Part shown: positions 34,644 through 43,252 of the stretch, in pieces | Layout of the letters: every line of letters begins with the position of its first letter | How positions within the stretch are numbered: position 1 is the first letter of the stretch | From: Sphingobacterium sp. | Lineage (GTDB): Bacteria > Bacteroidota > Bacteroidia > Sphingobacteriales > Sphingobacteriaceae | Direction: 5' to 3' | Assembly: GCA_031277685.1 (NCBI GenBank) | Contig: JAITLV010000041.1 | Coordinates: 1 to 59,067 of the forward strand | Length of the DNA stretch: 59,067 bases | Translations under genes and position numbers: made by a program | The notes under the pieces: model-generated | Databases searched by the model: none | The model's input: the letters and a program-made list of their open reading frames with translations, nothing else | What the model was told of the DNA's origin: nothing

Positions 34644-35795
34644 ATGAACACAAAAAAAATTAAGTCATTAAAAATGATAGGGATATGCTTTATCTCATGC
34701 GCGGTTATTTCATGTCAGAAAGATGATGTCCCAACGATTCCTCAAAATTCAAATGTCGATGAATCCGTAATCTCAACCCTAACAAAAATGGGGTTTAATA
34801 CAAGCGTCATGGGTGTGTCCTCGTATCAAGATTACTATTTAGTTGAGGGGGATATTCTAATAAAAAAGAAAGATATTGAAGAAAACAACTCCAACATTAA
34901 TCTTCGTGCCGATTCAAAGAAAAAGGGACAAGCCAGAACAGACTATTCTGTTACATCAACGAATGCTCACAATATCAATATTATAATGGATGAATCAATA
35001 TGGGGAAATCCAAGATGGTACCATGGACTTTATAAAGCAATCAGTGTATGGAACTCTGTACCAGGTTCTAATCTAAAACTAAATATACTAGATATAACTG
35101 ACGCCAATTTATATAATGTTAGAAAAGATATCATAATCACGGGGGACAACAATACTTTAGCTAGCAATGTAGCCGCGTCCGCAGCTTTTCCAACATTTGA
35201 TGGTAAACCGGGTGAAAAAATTATTGTTAACTCAGATTATAATATATCCTATCCTAGTAATGCAGTCTGGAATATAATTCACGAAATTGGACATTGTATT
35301 GGTTTAAGACATACAAATTGGTATTTCAGAGGAGAATCTGGCTTTCCATATGGTGCAATTGACATTCCAAATACCCCTTCAAGCTTAGCTGGAGATCAAT
35401 TATCAATAATGAATGGTGGAACTGCAGACTTTGAATTCAACATGAATCAAAATAATCTACCTTCAAATTATGATATTATTGCGACAAAATATCTATACCC
35501 TTTAGTAGCCACATTTAGCGTCAATTCTTATATAACCGGCGCTTCAACTGTGGGAAAATATGGGCAAAATACTTATCGACTTAGCTACGCGTCAGATGAA
35601 GTAGGAATTAATTACAAGTGGGAGGTAAATGGAATAAACGGGTTGAACTATTATTATCACTATAATAACAATAGAAGTTATACATTAGACGAAATTACAT
35701 TTGATGTTGCAGGGCAATATCAATTAAAATGCACCATATCTGGAGGCAAATACAATTCCCCACGAGTTATTACAAAAGTAATTACTGTTTCTTAA
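34644..35795 (+). CDS. M57-family (HEIGH) metallopeptidase lipoprotein
   Basis: A secreted zinc peptidase of 383 aa. Lipobox VISC places the lipid at C24. A propeptide-like region precedes the catalytic domain, which begins near residue 100. The zinc site is HEIGHCIGLRH: H213, E214, H217 and H223, the dual-action HEIGH pattern typical of peptidase M57 in Bacteroidota, followed by a downstream Met-turn-like SIMNGG. The last 90 residues form a PKD/Ig-like domain (FSVNSYITGASTVGKYGQ; YKWEVNG; YQLKCTISGG). It is the only intact gene among repeats and IS fragments at 33-36.8 kb, is AT-rich compared with the housekeeping genes, and is followed by a hairpin. Lateral acquisition is likely. Target proteins unknown. 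Confidence 0.87.
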   Translation: MNTKKIKSLKMIGICFISCAVISCQKDDVPTIPQNSNVDESVISTLTKMGFNTSVMGVSSYQDYYLVEGDILIKKKDIEENNSNINLRADSKKKGQARTDYSVTSTNAHNINIIMDESIWGNPRWYHGLYKAISVWNSVPGSNLKLNILDITDANLYNVRKDIIITGDNNTLASNVAASAAFPTFDGKPGEKIIVNSDYNISYPSNAVWNIIHEIGHCIGLRHTNWYFRGESGFPYGAIDIPNTPSSLAGDQLSIMNGGTADFEFNMNQNNLPSNYDIIATKYLYPLVATFSVNSYITGASTVGKYGQNTYRLSYASDEVGINYKWEVNGINGLNYYYHYNNNRSYTLDEITFDVAGQYQLKCTISGGKYNSPRVITKVITVS

Positions 35796-35841
35796 AAAAT
35801 TTTTACTTTAGATTTTTTAAGAAAATTCACACATCATAACG

Positions 35842-35876
35842 TAAAAGGTAATTTTCGAATTGAAACTTACCTTTTA
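35842..35876 (+). terminator. Terminator-like hairpin after the M57 peptidase gene
   Basis: Perfect 10-bp AT-rich stem (35842-35851 with 35867-35876), 47 bases past the stop, with four T inside the right arm. A second AT-only stem overlaps the stop codon (35791-35800 with 35812-35821). Confidence 0.6.
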
Positions 35877-35879
35877 TTC

Positions 35880-35957
35880 GTATCGCCAATGATCGCACTC
35901 CTCTATCCTACGCATATCGCGATGGCCGTCCAATTTGAACATCCTATTGGTGCCCCA
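35880..35957 (+). pseudogene. Fragment of a second transglutaminase-like gene
   Basis: Translation gives PMIALLYPTHIAMAVQFEHP, ending IGAP, which matches PMIALRYPTHLTLAIQFDKP and IG of the intact gene at 36761-37972: 15 of 22 residues are identical, including the catalytic-type His in YPTH. Nothing homologous is visible before or after it. The DNA differs enough to be an old paralogue rather than a recent copy, probably left by deletion around the IS elements. Confidence 0.8.
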
Positions 35958-36007
35958 TTTTTTCATTATTTAACTTTATAACGAAGTATTGAGCCATAAT
36001 ACTACAA

Positions 36008-36032
36008 AAAATCCTGCTCTTGGCAGGATTTT
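36008..36032 (+). terminator. Short hairpin upstream of the IS remnant
   Basis: Perfect 10-bp stem (36008-36017 with 36023-36032, AAAATCCTGC arms) with a 5-base loop; the right arm ends in four T. It has terminator form and sits between the transglutaminase fragment and the IS remnant. Confidence 0.55.
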
Positions 36033-36053
36033 CATCGTGTTTATAACCCGAGA

Positions 36054-36346
36054 TCATTATATAAACTACTAAAGATTTATTGTCTAATGAGTAGAAAGGG
36101 GAATTGCTGGGATAATGCTGTCGCTGAAAGTTTTTTCAAGACATTGAAGGCAGAATGTGTATATCAGCACAAATTCGCTCACAGGGAACAAGCTGCGCTT
36201 ATTGTCTTTGAATATATTGAAACATGGTACAACCGAAAAAGGCAACATTCTGCTTTAGGATACTTATCACCAGAGGAGTTTGCCAGAAAAATAAATAAAC
36301 AAAATATTGCAGCTTAACTATGTGTCCATTTTTTGTTGCGATTCCA
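36054..36346 (+). mobile_element. 3' remnant of an IS3-family insertion sequence
   Basis: The frame encodes the C-terminal end of an IS3-type DDE transposase (integrase core). SRKGNCWDNAVAESFFKTLK is followed by ETWYNRKRQHSALGYLSPEEF, which contains the catalytic Glu of the DDE triad. The first two Asp residues and orfA are missing. The preceding YKLLKIYC still aligns with the family pattern in a degraded form, so the remnant begins near 36054. Stop codon at 36315-36317. The following GTCCATTTTTTGTTGCGATT and final CCA at 36346 look like the right terminal inverted repeat. The element cannot move by itself. Confidence 0.85.
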
Positions 36347-36525
36347 TTACCGACATAAGATCTTCAAAAGGAACTACAACTATGAGCATAACTAGAAAGT
36401 TCTTTTTCATGCCCGACGAACGCACCGATAGTAAGCATTCGGTAAAACATATTTGAATAGTTTAGAGTTGCTAACTTGGTCAGCATATCAAGTTAAGCAC
36501 AATAAAAAATCTTAATTTTGAAATA

Positions 36526-36573
36526 ATGATTAAAGCCCGTAAAAAGTATGATCACACTTTTAAAGAGCGTGTT
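36526..36573 (+). mobile_element. 5' fragment of an IS3-type orfA
   Basis: MIKARKKYDHTFKERV matches the beginning of IS3-family OrfA (HTH) proteins; after about 16 codons the similarity ends and the open frame continues as unrelated sequence. It is a separate end fragment, 180 bases after the previous remnant and in the same orientation. Between the two (36347-36525) a short frame from 36382 to 36456 is present which I do not recognise. Confidence 0.55.
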
Positions 36574-36760
36574 TTCTTAACTTTGTATAAAATAATTCCT
36601 CGCATTTGTCGCAACTACCAACATTTAGTTTTTAAGAGCAGTAGATTATTTAAAGATTTCCAACCATTGCAATCCCAAAAACATTTTTCAATAATCGCTA
36701 TAAAAAGCAACTACAATTTGTTAAATTTATATTACACTAATATTATTAAATTGTTAAGAT

Positions 36761-37972
36761 TTGAACATCAAAGGATACTATATTGCGTTTTTAACCATTT
36801 TATGCTGGTTAACCTACAGTCCACAACTTGTAAGAGCGCAAAACTATGTGTTCGATTTTTATGATGGGAAGGTCTCAATTGATGTATCGCCATCATTCAA
36901 TATTCACTTCGATGATAGTTTAACCGGAGCTCATGTCCAAGAGTTCTACCAAGCCGCTGATCAGGCTGAATATCGGGATTTAGTTAATAGTTTGCTGGAA
37001 TACAAGGATAAACAACATCTCAACGACTGGGTATATTATCAGCTTGTGCGCCGAACAGCGCAACAGATCGCACCAAAAGCTAAAAATTACACACGATATA
37101 CGCTTTACAAGTGGTTTTTAATGTGTAAATCTGGATATGATGCACGTTTGGGCCTTCTAGAGAATCAGATAATTCTGTATATCAAAAGTAAGGATGATAT
37201 ATCGGATTTACCTTTTTTCAATTTAGACAATGATAATTATGTTTGCTTAAATTACCATGATTATATCAACGTCTTCAATTATCAGGAAAAATATAAGTTG
37301 GTGGATATTAAAATTCCAGAGGCTAAAAACAGTTTTAGTTACAAACTAACAAAGCTTCCTGATTTTAAACCCGACAACTATAAAGACAAAGAAATTGGAT
37401 TTAAATACAATGGTAAAGCTTATCATTTTAAGTTGAAAGTCAATTCTGACGTTAATGAAATATTTAAAAATTATCCAATTGTTGATTATGAGACTTATTT
37501 TAATATTCCATTGAGTAAGGAAACCTATGAATCCATTATACCTTTCTTGAAGCTGAACACCGCGAAGATGTCAATAAAAAAGGGTGTAGATTATCTAATG
37601 CAATTTACCAGATATTCTTTTTTATACGAAGATGACCGCGAAATATATGGGAAAGAAAAACGTTTCCCACCAGAACAAACCTTAATAAACGATATTAGCG
37701 ACTGTGATGATCGTGCTGCACTGTTTTTTTATCTTGTAAAGGAAATTTATGATTTGCCAATGATAGCTCTTCGTTATCCTACACATCTCACATTAGCTAT
37801 TCAATTTGATAAACCAATTGGCCGGAGTATTCTCTATAATGGGAATTATTATACACTTTGTGAACCAACTCCGCAGGAGAACAAATTGAAAATAGGAGAA
37901 CTATCATTAAAACACCAGGGCGAGAATTATCAGGTCGTATATCATTACAAACCCCATAGTTTAAAAAATTAG
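36761..37972 (+). CDS. Secreted transglutaminase-like protein
   Basis: The 403-aa product has a signal peptide (FLTILCWLTYS, cleavage near VRAQ) and a large N-terminal part without recognised motifs. A transglutaminase-like cysteine site follows in the last third: SDCDDRAALFFYLV (C315), YPTHL (H342) and YTLCEPT (acidic residue E368 where Asp is usual). Such periplasmic proteins may be cysteine peptidases or cross-linkers of unknown target; activity is uncertain because of the Asp-to-Glu position. The first codon is TTG at 36761: a stop lies two codons upstream and no ATG exists before the signal peptide, so TTG is the start unless the 5' end was altered by the IS debris next to it. A partial paralogue lies at 35880-35957. 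Confidence 0.82.
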   Translation: MNIKGYYIAFLTILCWLTYSPQLVRAQNYVFDFYDGKVSIDVSPSFNIHFDDSLTGAHVQEFYQAADQAEYRDLVNSLLEYKDKQHLNDWVYYQLVRRTAQQIAPKAKNYTRYTLYKWFLMCKSGYDARLGLLENQIILYIKSKDDISDLPFFNLDNDNYVCLNYHDYINVFNYQEKYKLVDIKIPEAKNSFSYKLTKLPDFKPDNYKDKEIGFKYNGKAYHFKLKVNSDVNEIFKNYPIVDYETYFNIPLSKETYESIIPFLKLNTAKMSIKKGVDYLMQFTRYSFLYEDDREIYGKEKRFPPEQTLINDISDCDDRAALFFYLVKEIYDLPMIALRYPTHLTLAIQFDKPIGRSILYNGNYYTLCEPTPQENKLKIGELSLKHQGENYQVVYHYKPHSLKN

Positions 37973-38002
37973 AGCCCCGCTAACAAATTAGCAGGGCTCT
38001 AA
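37969..38002. terminator. Bidirectional terminator between convergent genes
   Basis: Long near-perfect stem (37969-37983 with 37988-38002; TTAGAGCCC outer arms, GCTAA/TTAGC inner arms) lying directly at the stop of the transglutaminase-like gene and 14 bases from the stop of the TonB receptor. Confidence 0.8.
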
Positions 38003-38016
38003 ACGGATTACTTTTA

Positions 38017-40842
38017 TTAAAAGTTATAACTATACCCTATACTAAAGTTACGTCCTGGAATACGTTGCTGATAAATTTGATCGGCCGCTTGAAAAGCTTC
38101 ATATACGCTGGTACGTTTGCTATCCAAGAGATTGTCCACTTTCAATGAGATTGTACCAGCTTTCATATTCGTACCGATTTTTTTAGAAACATTCAGATTT
38201 AAAGAATTGAAAGGTTTTGAGTAAACATCTGAATTTCTCGCAAAACCAATAACCTCCAGAGTTCTACCCTGTACATTGTAGAAGACGCCTGCCTCTAAGC
38301 CGTTACTAGCACTGTTATAAGATAAGCCTGTATTGATCAAATATGGAGACTGTCCCTGTAATTGTCTCTTTGTTGAAATTTTCTGTCCCTCACGAGCAAA
38401 TGATTGCCTTGAGGTATACTCTTCTTCTGTCATTTCAATTTCGGATTTAACCACTGTAACATTCAAATTTAAACTTAAATTTCTCAACTCTTCCGAGATA
38501 AAGCCAAAATTCTTGCGTCCTTCAAACTCCAGTCCAATCACAGTAGCGGAGGGAGAATTTTTCGGCGTAATATCTAAAGGTGCTGCGTCATTGTAAGCCT
38601 GTAGCTCAATCGGATTTTTAAAACCCTTATAGAATCCGCTTAATGCAAACATTTGTGCATCTTTAGCGAAAACTTCATAGCGGACATCTATATTATTTAT
38701 ATAAGTTGGAACCAATTCCAAATTTCCCAAAAACCGAATTTGCGTTAATGGATCATAAATTTGAACGACAGATAATTCCTTAAATGATGGTCTTGCTACT
38801 GTACGTGAATAAGATGTTCTTAGATTATGATTAGTATAAGTATTATAGATCAAATTCAACGAGGGAAAGAGATCAAATTTATTGATAGTTTTTACCTTAT
38901 CATATTTCAGTCCATCAACATTCTCCCCTGTAAAAATGGTTGTATAGTTTTCACCGCGCAAGCCTATAATAGCTTTCAACTTTTCCATAGGTTTCACTTC
39001 CAATGAGGCATAAGCGGCCGCTGTCTGTTGTGACGCTTCAAATGTATTTGAAGCCTGATAGTTACCTCTTACCCAAAAGCCTTGGTCTGTAGCAGCATCA
39101 TAAACATTTTCGGGGCTTAAGAAACCATTAGGATCACCATTGGTTACATCTTTATTGTTGTTACGGTATTCAATACTATAATTATTGATACGATAATCTC
39201 TCTTTTTATAGCTATACAGACCTCCAAATTTAAACGATGATTCACGCTCGAATAAATTCAACTTTTTGGTAAAGTCTAACTTAGAAACTCCATTGAATTC
39301 ATCCAAGTATCGCCAAAAACGTATTGGGAGACCTGCATCGGTGTTGATGACATAATTTCCGCTGCTGTTTAACACAAAGGTGGTTTGGCGCATGTCTTTG
39401 TCATTTACCTTTACCCAAGTAGGTGATAATTTCCATTCGGTGATAAAATCTGCGTTCTCATTACTATGCTTACCACTTAACAATAGATTTGTTATGGCAC
39501 GCTCGGTATACTCCAAGGTATGACGCATGGTTTCATTGGAGTTCGAAATCTTCGTAGTTTGATTGAAGATTGCCGCTCTCGATTCTCCACTTTGTATACG
39601 TAAAGCATTTAATGTATATTTAGATCTAGCCGTCTTATAGTTCAACCCCAACATACCTGACAATAGCACATTTTGTTCGCCTAAATCGCCTATAGTCGTC
39701 TTATCGGCTCTCAGTTCAGGACTATCATCGGTCTGATTAGGTTTTTGATAGATTCCATTTTGAAAACCTTTATAAAACATGCTTGTACGTTTATAATTCA
39801 ACAGCCCTATCACACCAAGCTTATCTTCTCCAATCTTAAATTGATTACTATAATCTATTCCCAAACTTAAGTCAGGCGTATTATTTGATTGACGTCGAGC
39901 AGCCATAGTAGGGTCAAAAGCACGGGCAACTTGCTCCACGGCTTTTCTATTTTCTGACGTAACTGGGTTTAGAATGTTATAATCTTTTTTAACAGGAAGA
40001 TTCCGATCTCCATAGTCATACCCTAAGAAATCTGTTTTACTTCCTTTGTAACCAACGAAATCATCTCTAAAATGCGCATTAGGATTATAGCCCAAAGATG
40101 CAGAAACACCCAGATTCCTTTGTGCCGGAATATCTTTTGTAACAATATCAATTACACCGCCCGTAAAATCCGCCGGCAATTCGGCAGAAGCCGTTTTCAT
40201 GACGATAATATTTTCCAATACACCTGTAGGAAATACATCCATCTGAACCGTATTTTTATCCGGATCTAAACCCGGAATATCGACACCATTCAAAATCGAT
40301 TTTGTATAACGGTCTCCCAGTCCCCGGACATACAAATATTTGCCTTCTTGAACAGACACCCCCGGAACAACCCGTACAGCAGAAGCAATATTGCTTGCTC
40401 CTGAACGTTGAATAGCTTGCGAGGACAAACCGTCCATCACGACCCCGGAGCTTTTCTGCATGTTCAAGATTGATTGTTCTGTATTTTTACGAGCCGAAAC
40501 AGTGATTACCACTTCGTCTATTTTATTATCTGTAGAAGTCAAATTAACATCTACAAGGGCTGATTTCCCAGCTTCTACTTTAATATCTGTAATTTCTTTT
40601 TTTTGGTAACCTACATAGCTAAAAACAATTTTGTAGATACCAGGAGCTACTTCTAATGTATAGTCTCCTTCAAAGTCTGAACTGGTAGCTTGGGGAGCAC
40701 CAACAATGGCCACACTTACGCCGGCTAAAGGAGAATTAGAACCTTCTTCCTTAATGACGCCCGTGATTTTACCATTTTGTGCAAATAATAGGGTTGGAAT
40801 TACTGCTAAAACAAACAGTAAAACCGAAAATAGCTTGTTCAT
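38017..40842 (-). CDS. TonB-dependent outer-membrane receptor with carboxypeptidase-like domain
   Basis: A 941-aa TonB-dependent receptor. After the signal peptide (FAQ) comes a carboxypeptidase-regulatory-like domain (GKITGVIKEEGSNSPLAGVSV), then the plug (IDEVVITVSARKNTEQSI; YLYVRGLGDRYTKSILNGV; VMKTASAELPADFTGGVIDI) and the barrel with a terminal YSYNF. It is of the OMP-receptor type that occurs alone, not with SusD. It follows a beta-helix lipoprotein gene by 95 bases, and this pair is recurrent in Bacteroidota. It is divergent from the histidine-rich ABC cassette. Its ligand is unknown; a metal-containing cargo is a hypothesis from the neighbourhood only. Confidence 0.9.
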   Translation of the reverse strand: MNKLFSVLLFVLAVIPTLLFAQNGKITGVIKEEGSNSPLAGVSVAIVGAPQATSSDFEGDYTLEVAPGIYKIVFSYVGYQKKEITDIKVEAGKSALVDVNLTSTDNKIDEVVITVSARKNTEQSILNMQKSSGVVMDGLSSQAIQRSGASNIASAVRVVPGVSVQEGKYLYVRGLGDRYTKSILNGVDIPGLDPDKNTVQMDVFPTGVLENIIVMKTASAELPADFTGGVIDIVTKDIPAQRNLGVSASLGYNPNAHFRDDFVGYKGSKTDFLGYDYGDRNLPVKKDYNILNPVTSENRKAVEQVARAFDPTMAARRQSNNTPDLSLGIDYSNQFKIGEDKLGVIGLLNYKRTSMFYKGFQNGIYQKPNQTDDSPELRADKTTIGDLGEQNVLLSGMLGLNYKTARSKYTLNALRIQSGESRAAIFNQTTKISNSNETMRHTLEYTERAITNLLLSGKHSNENADFITEWKLSPTWVKVNDKDMRQTTFVLNSSGNYVINTDAGLPIRFWRYLDEFNGVSKLDFTKKLNLFERESSFKFGGLYSYKKRDYRINNYSIEYRNNNKDVTNGDPNGFLSPENVYDAATDQGFWVRGNYQASNTFEASQQTAAAYASLEVKPMEKLKAIIGLRGENYTTIFTGENVDGLKYDKVKTINKFDLFPSLNLIYNTYTNHNLRTSYSRTVARPSFKELSVVQIYDPLTQIRFLGNLELVPTYINNIDVRYEVFAKDAQMFALSGFYKGFKNPIELQAYNDAAPLDITPKNSPSATVIGLEFEGRKNFGFISEELRNLSLNLNVTVVKSEIEMTEEEYTSRQSFAREGQKISTKRQLQGQSPYLINTGLSYNSASNGLEAGVFYNVQGRTLEVIGFARNSDVYSKPFNSLNLNVSKKIGTNMKAGTISLKVDNLLDSKRTSVYEAFQAADQIYQQRIPGRNFSIGYSYNF

Positions 40843-40937
40843 TAATTTTTGATTGATAGGATTGATGTGTGTATTTTAGGGAAATCCACCTTTCGACTTA
40901 TTTCTTACTATCGAAAGGTGAATATATATGATTTAAA

Positions 40938-42179
40938 TTATTTCAATAAATCACTAGCTTTTGTAAATGTCCAATCAAATGCTGAAATATTGGCACCAAC
41001 TGTTTGGGAACCTGCTGTCACTCCGATTGCATTACTTGTAAATTTAGATGCATCAATAGCTGTTGTTCCTTTAGACGTCAACAAATTAGCGATTGTTTTA
41101 CCCGTAGGCAATACCATTTCCCATCTCGCAAAACTAATTTTACTACCATTGAATGTTACCACTGATTTCTCATCATTAACATTCACAACATTGCCACCGG
41201 CATTGATGTTACTTACATAAACATTTTCTAATTTACCAGTTGCACCATCACGGAAATCTGCAATTTTCTTACCAGCAAGATTACTCATATTAATCGTGAT
41301 ATTTTTTAAGGTAAATGCACCTACTGCATTACCTTCAGGACCATCAATTTCAAGTCCTGAATCAGATTTTTCTGTCTGGATCACAAGAGCATTGTCAATT
41401 GTTCCTGCGTAAGCTTGGTCAATATCCAAACCATCATCTTCTTGTCCGTACACAACGACATTTTTCACATTCACTGTACCTCCGAAAAACTCGATTCCAT
41501 CATCTTTATTTGAGAAAATCTCAATATTTTCGATAGTTGTGCCGTTACCCACACCACCCAAAGTCAAGCCTTGGATCTCACTATTTGTTGCTACTACAGT
41601 TCCACTGTAACGAATTGAGACATATTTCAAAGACCCTGAATTATCAGCAGCATCCGTACCTCCATATTCTCCATAGCTTAATCCGGCAGGAATACCTTCT
41701 ACATAGCCTTTACCTGAAGACGCCGCCACCGAAATCGGAGCTTTACCCAATAAGATTACTCCGCCCCATTGTCCAGCATCACCTGGTTTCAGTGTGCTCT
41801 TTTTCTCACCCACTTTGATCTGATCGTTTACACTCGTGAAGATAATGGGTTTATCAGCCGTGCCGTTTGCAACCAATTTACCTCCCTGATCTACTATTAA
41901 AGTTGTCGCATTAGCCTCTTGGCCATCTTCCGCTTTTATGATAGTTCCTGGTTCAATTGTCAATGTTACACCTTCATCTACTACGACACGACCATCTAAT
42001 ACATAAATATTATTGGCTGTCCATGTTTCGTTGGATTTCAAAATACCCGACTTCACGATATCCTTTCCTGGCTCTGGTGTCGGCTCAGGACCGGGACTAA
42101 TCGGATCATCGCTGCTACAACCTACAGTAGCTAAACTTACTGCTAATGCGCCGAAGATTGGTAAAAATTTCTTTCTCAT
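40938..42179 (-). CDS. Surface lipoprotein with right-handed beta-helix-like repeats
   Basis: The 413-aa lipoprotein has lipobox TVGC (C21), a Pro/Glu linker (PGPEPTPEPG), and then a long part rich in short strands with Asn, Gly and Asp turns (LTIEPGTIIKAEDGQEAN; KPIIFTSVND; YVSIRYSGTV; IENIEIFSNKDDGIEFFGG; VKNVVVYGQEDDGLDIDQ), typical of right-handed parallel beta-helices. No catalytic residue set of lyases is obvious. I use the ATG at 42179 because it begins the lipoprotein signal (MRKKFLPIFG); the frame is open 57 bases further. It is first in a two-gene unit with the TonB receptor and probably works as its surface partner. Confidence 0.8.
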   Translation of the reverse strand: MRKKFLPIFGALAVSLATVGCSSDDPISPGPEPTPEPGKDIVKSGILKSNETWTANNIYVLDGRVVVDEGVTLTIEPGTIIKAEDGQEANATTLIVDQGGKLVANGTADKPIIFTSVNDQIKVGEKKSTLKPGDAGQWGGVILLGKAPISVAASSGKGYVEGIPAGLSYGEYGGTDAADNSGSLKYVSIRYSGTVVATNSEIQGLTLGGVGNGTTIENIEIFSNKDDGIEFFGGTVNVKNVVVYGQEDDGLDIDQAYAGTIDNALVIQTEKSDSGLEIDGPEGNAVGAFTLKNITINMSNLAGKKIADFRDGATGKLENVYVSNINAGGNVVNVNDEKSVVTFNGSKISFARWEMVLPTGKTIANLLTSKGTTAIDASKFTSNAIGVTAGSQTVGANISAFDWTFTKASDLLK

Positions 42180-42498
42180 GATTTGTTTTTTTTTGACACT
42201 ACAAATTAACTGAGGTAATGTTAACTTCATATGCACTACATATTATTAATAAATTAATAGTATGTTAATTTAATATATATTCAATCAGCAAAACCTTTTT
42301 AATAGTTATGAAACGAGGTTTTTTTTCAAAAATGAACCTTTTCTGATTAACCCAACGTAATAAAATTATTAAGTCAAAAAGTTATTAACATATTAATGCT
42401 ATTTCCACGTTTTTGGCATAGTCCCTCTTATTCTATAGCTTACCACAAGAAAAGTCCCCCCTATTTATGGAACAAAATGCCAAGAATCATCTTATTAT
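42180..42498. other. Divergent control region between the lipoprotein/TonB unit and the ABC cassette
   Basis: AT-rich non-coding DNA with many short A/T runs. On the minus strand a near-match to TAnnTTTG (TTAATTTG) lies about 25 bases before the lipoprotein ATG, without a clear -33 partner. No ORF or RNA gene is seen. The plus-strand operator and promoter follow at 42499-42539. Confidence 0.5.
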
Positions 42499-42520
42499 TG
42501 CAATATAATTGCATATGCAA
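42499..42520 (+). promoter_or_regulatory. Double palindrome, candidate Fur/Zur-type operator
   Basis: TGCAATATAATTGCA (42499-42513) is a dyad with 6-base perfect arms and fits the 7-1-7 layout of Fur-family boxes. It overlaps a second perfect 12-base palindrome TTGCATATGCAA (42509-42520). Together they cover the -33 region of the promoter for the ABC cassette, as expected for a repressor site. Which regulator binds is not known from the sequence. Confidence 0.5.
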
Positions 42521-42539
42521 AGCAATTTATCTAAGTTTG
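42509..42539 (+). promoter_or_regulatory. Bacteroidota-type promoter of the ABC cassette
   Basis: TTG (42509-42511), a 20-base spacer and TAAGTTTG (42532-42539) match the group's promoter form. The leader to the ATG at 42565 would be about 20 bases. The -33 element lies inside the double palindrome. Confidence 0.65.
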
Positions 42540-42564
42540 AATATATTTTCATTTATTTGAGCAT

Positions 42565-43206
42565 ATGAGCAATCCGATCGTATCTACTGAGCAGCTAACA
42601 TTCCGCTATACTAATGCAACAAGCATAGCTTTTCCGGACATCTATATCGAGAAAGGACAGCATACCTTATTATTGGGCGATTCAGGCACTGGAAAAACAA
42701 CGCTACTCAATATGTTGGGCGGCCTATCTCAGCCTGAAACTGGTCATGTTAAGATTAATAATCAAGACCTTTCCCTTTTATCCAACAGCAAACTAGATCA
42801 GTTTAGATCGCAATATATCGGTTTTATCTTTCAGGAAGCTCATCTGCTGAAGAACTTGACCTTATTGGAAAACATCAAGTTGGCACAATCACTCGCGGGT
42901 AAAAAAGTGAATGTAGATGATATTCATCAGGTGTTACAACAACTACAGCTTGACCAGAAAACAGCAGCATATCCAAATGAATTAAGTCGCGGCCAATTAC
43001 AACGTGCCGCAATAGCACGTAGCGTGATCAATAAGCCAGCACTGCTTATTGCTGATGAACCCACAGCCGCATTAGATGATAATAATACCAATCGTGTACT
43101 TGAACTTCTTCTCGAGATCGCCGATACCGCCGGCTCTACCTTGCTGATAACAACACACGACAAAAGGATCAAAGATCAATTTTCAAAAATGTACATCCTG
43201 AAATAA
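42565..43206 (+). CDS. ABC transporter ATP-binding protein (LolD/MacB type)
   Basis: The 213-aa ATPase subunit has Walker A GDSGTGKT, a Q-loop (FIFQEAHLLKNLTLLENI), a signature of the form LSRGQLQRAAIARS (LSRGQ in place of LSGGQ), Walker B LLIADEPTAALD and the H-loop TTHD. It belongs to the LolD/MacB/DevA branch, whose partners are FtsX-like permeases; that partner follows 46 bases downstream. With the His-rich permease and the DUF3299 protein it forms a three-gene unit. By comparison with the Vibrio ZrgABCDE zinc locus, as I remember it, a link with zinc or another divalent metal is likely. Confidence 0.9.
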   Translation: MSNPIVSTEQLTFRYTNATSIAFPDIYIEKGQHTLLLGDSGTGKTTLLNMLGGLSQPETGHVKINNQDLSLLSNSKLDQFRSQYIGFIFQEAHLLKNLTLLENIKLAQSLAGKKVNVDDIHQVLQQLQLDQKTAAYPNELSRGQLQRAAIARSVINKPALLIADEPTAALDDNNTNRVLELLLEIADTAGSTLLITTHDKRIKDQFSKMYILK

Positions 43207-43252
43207 TCTCTTACATCCTATATCCATCACCTTTTTAGATTTAGCATTTGTT

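Noticed and set aside
36526..36864. 112-codon frame as a full gene
   Set aside because: Only the first 16 codons resemble an IS3 orfA; the rest is unrelated AT-rich sequence and overlaps the start of the transglutaminase-like gene.
41315..41818. His/Leu-rich plus-strand frames inside the beta-helix lipoprotein gene
   Set aside because: Antisense shadows; the histidines come from reverse-complemented Val/Asp/Asn codons of the real gene.
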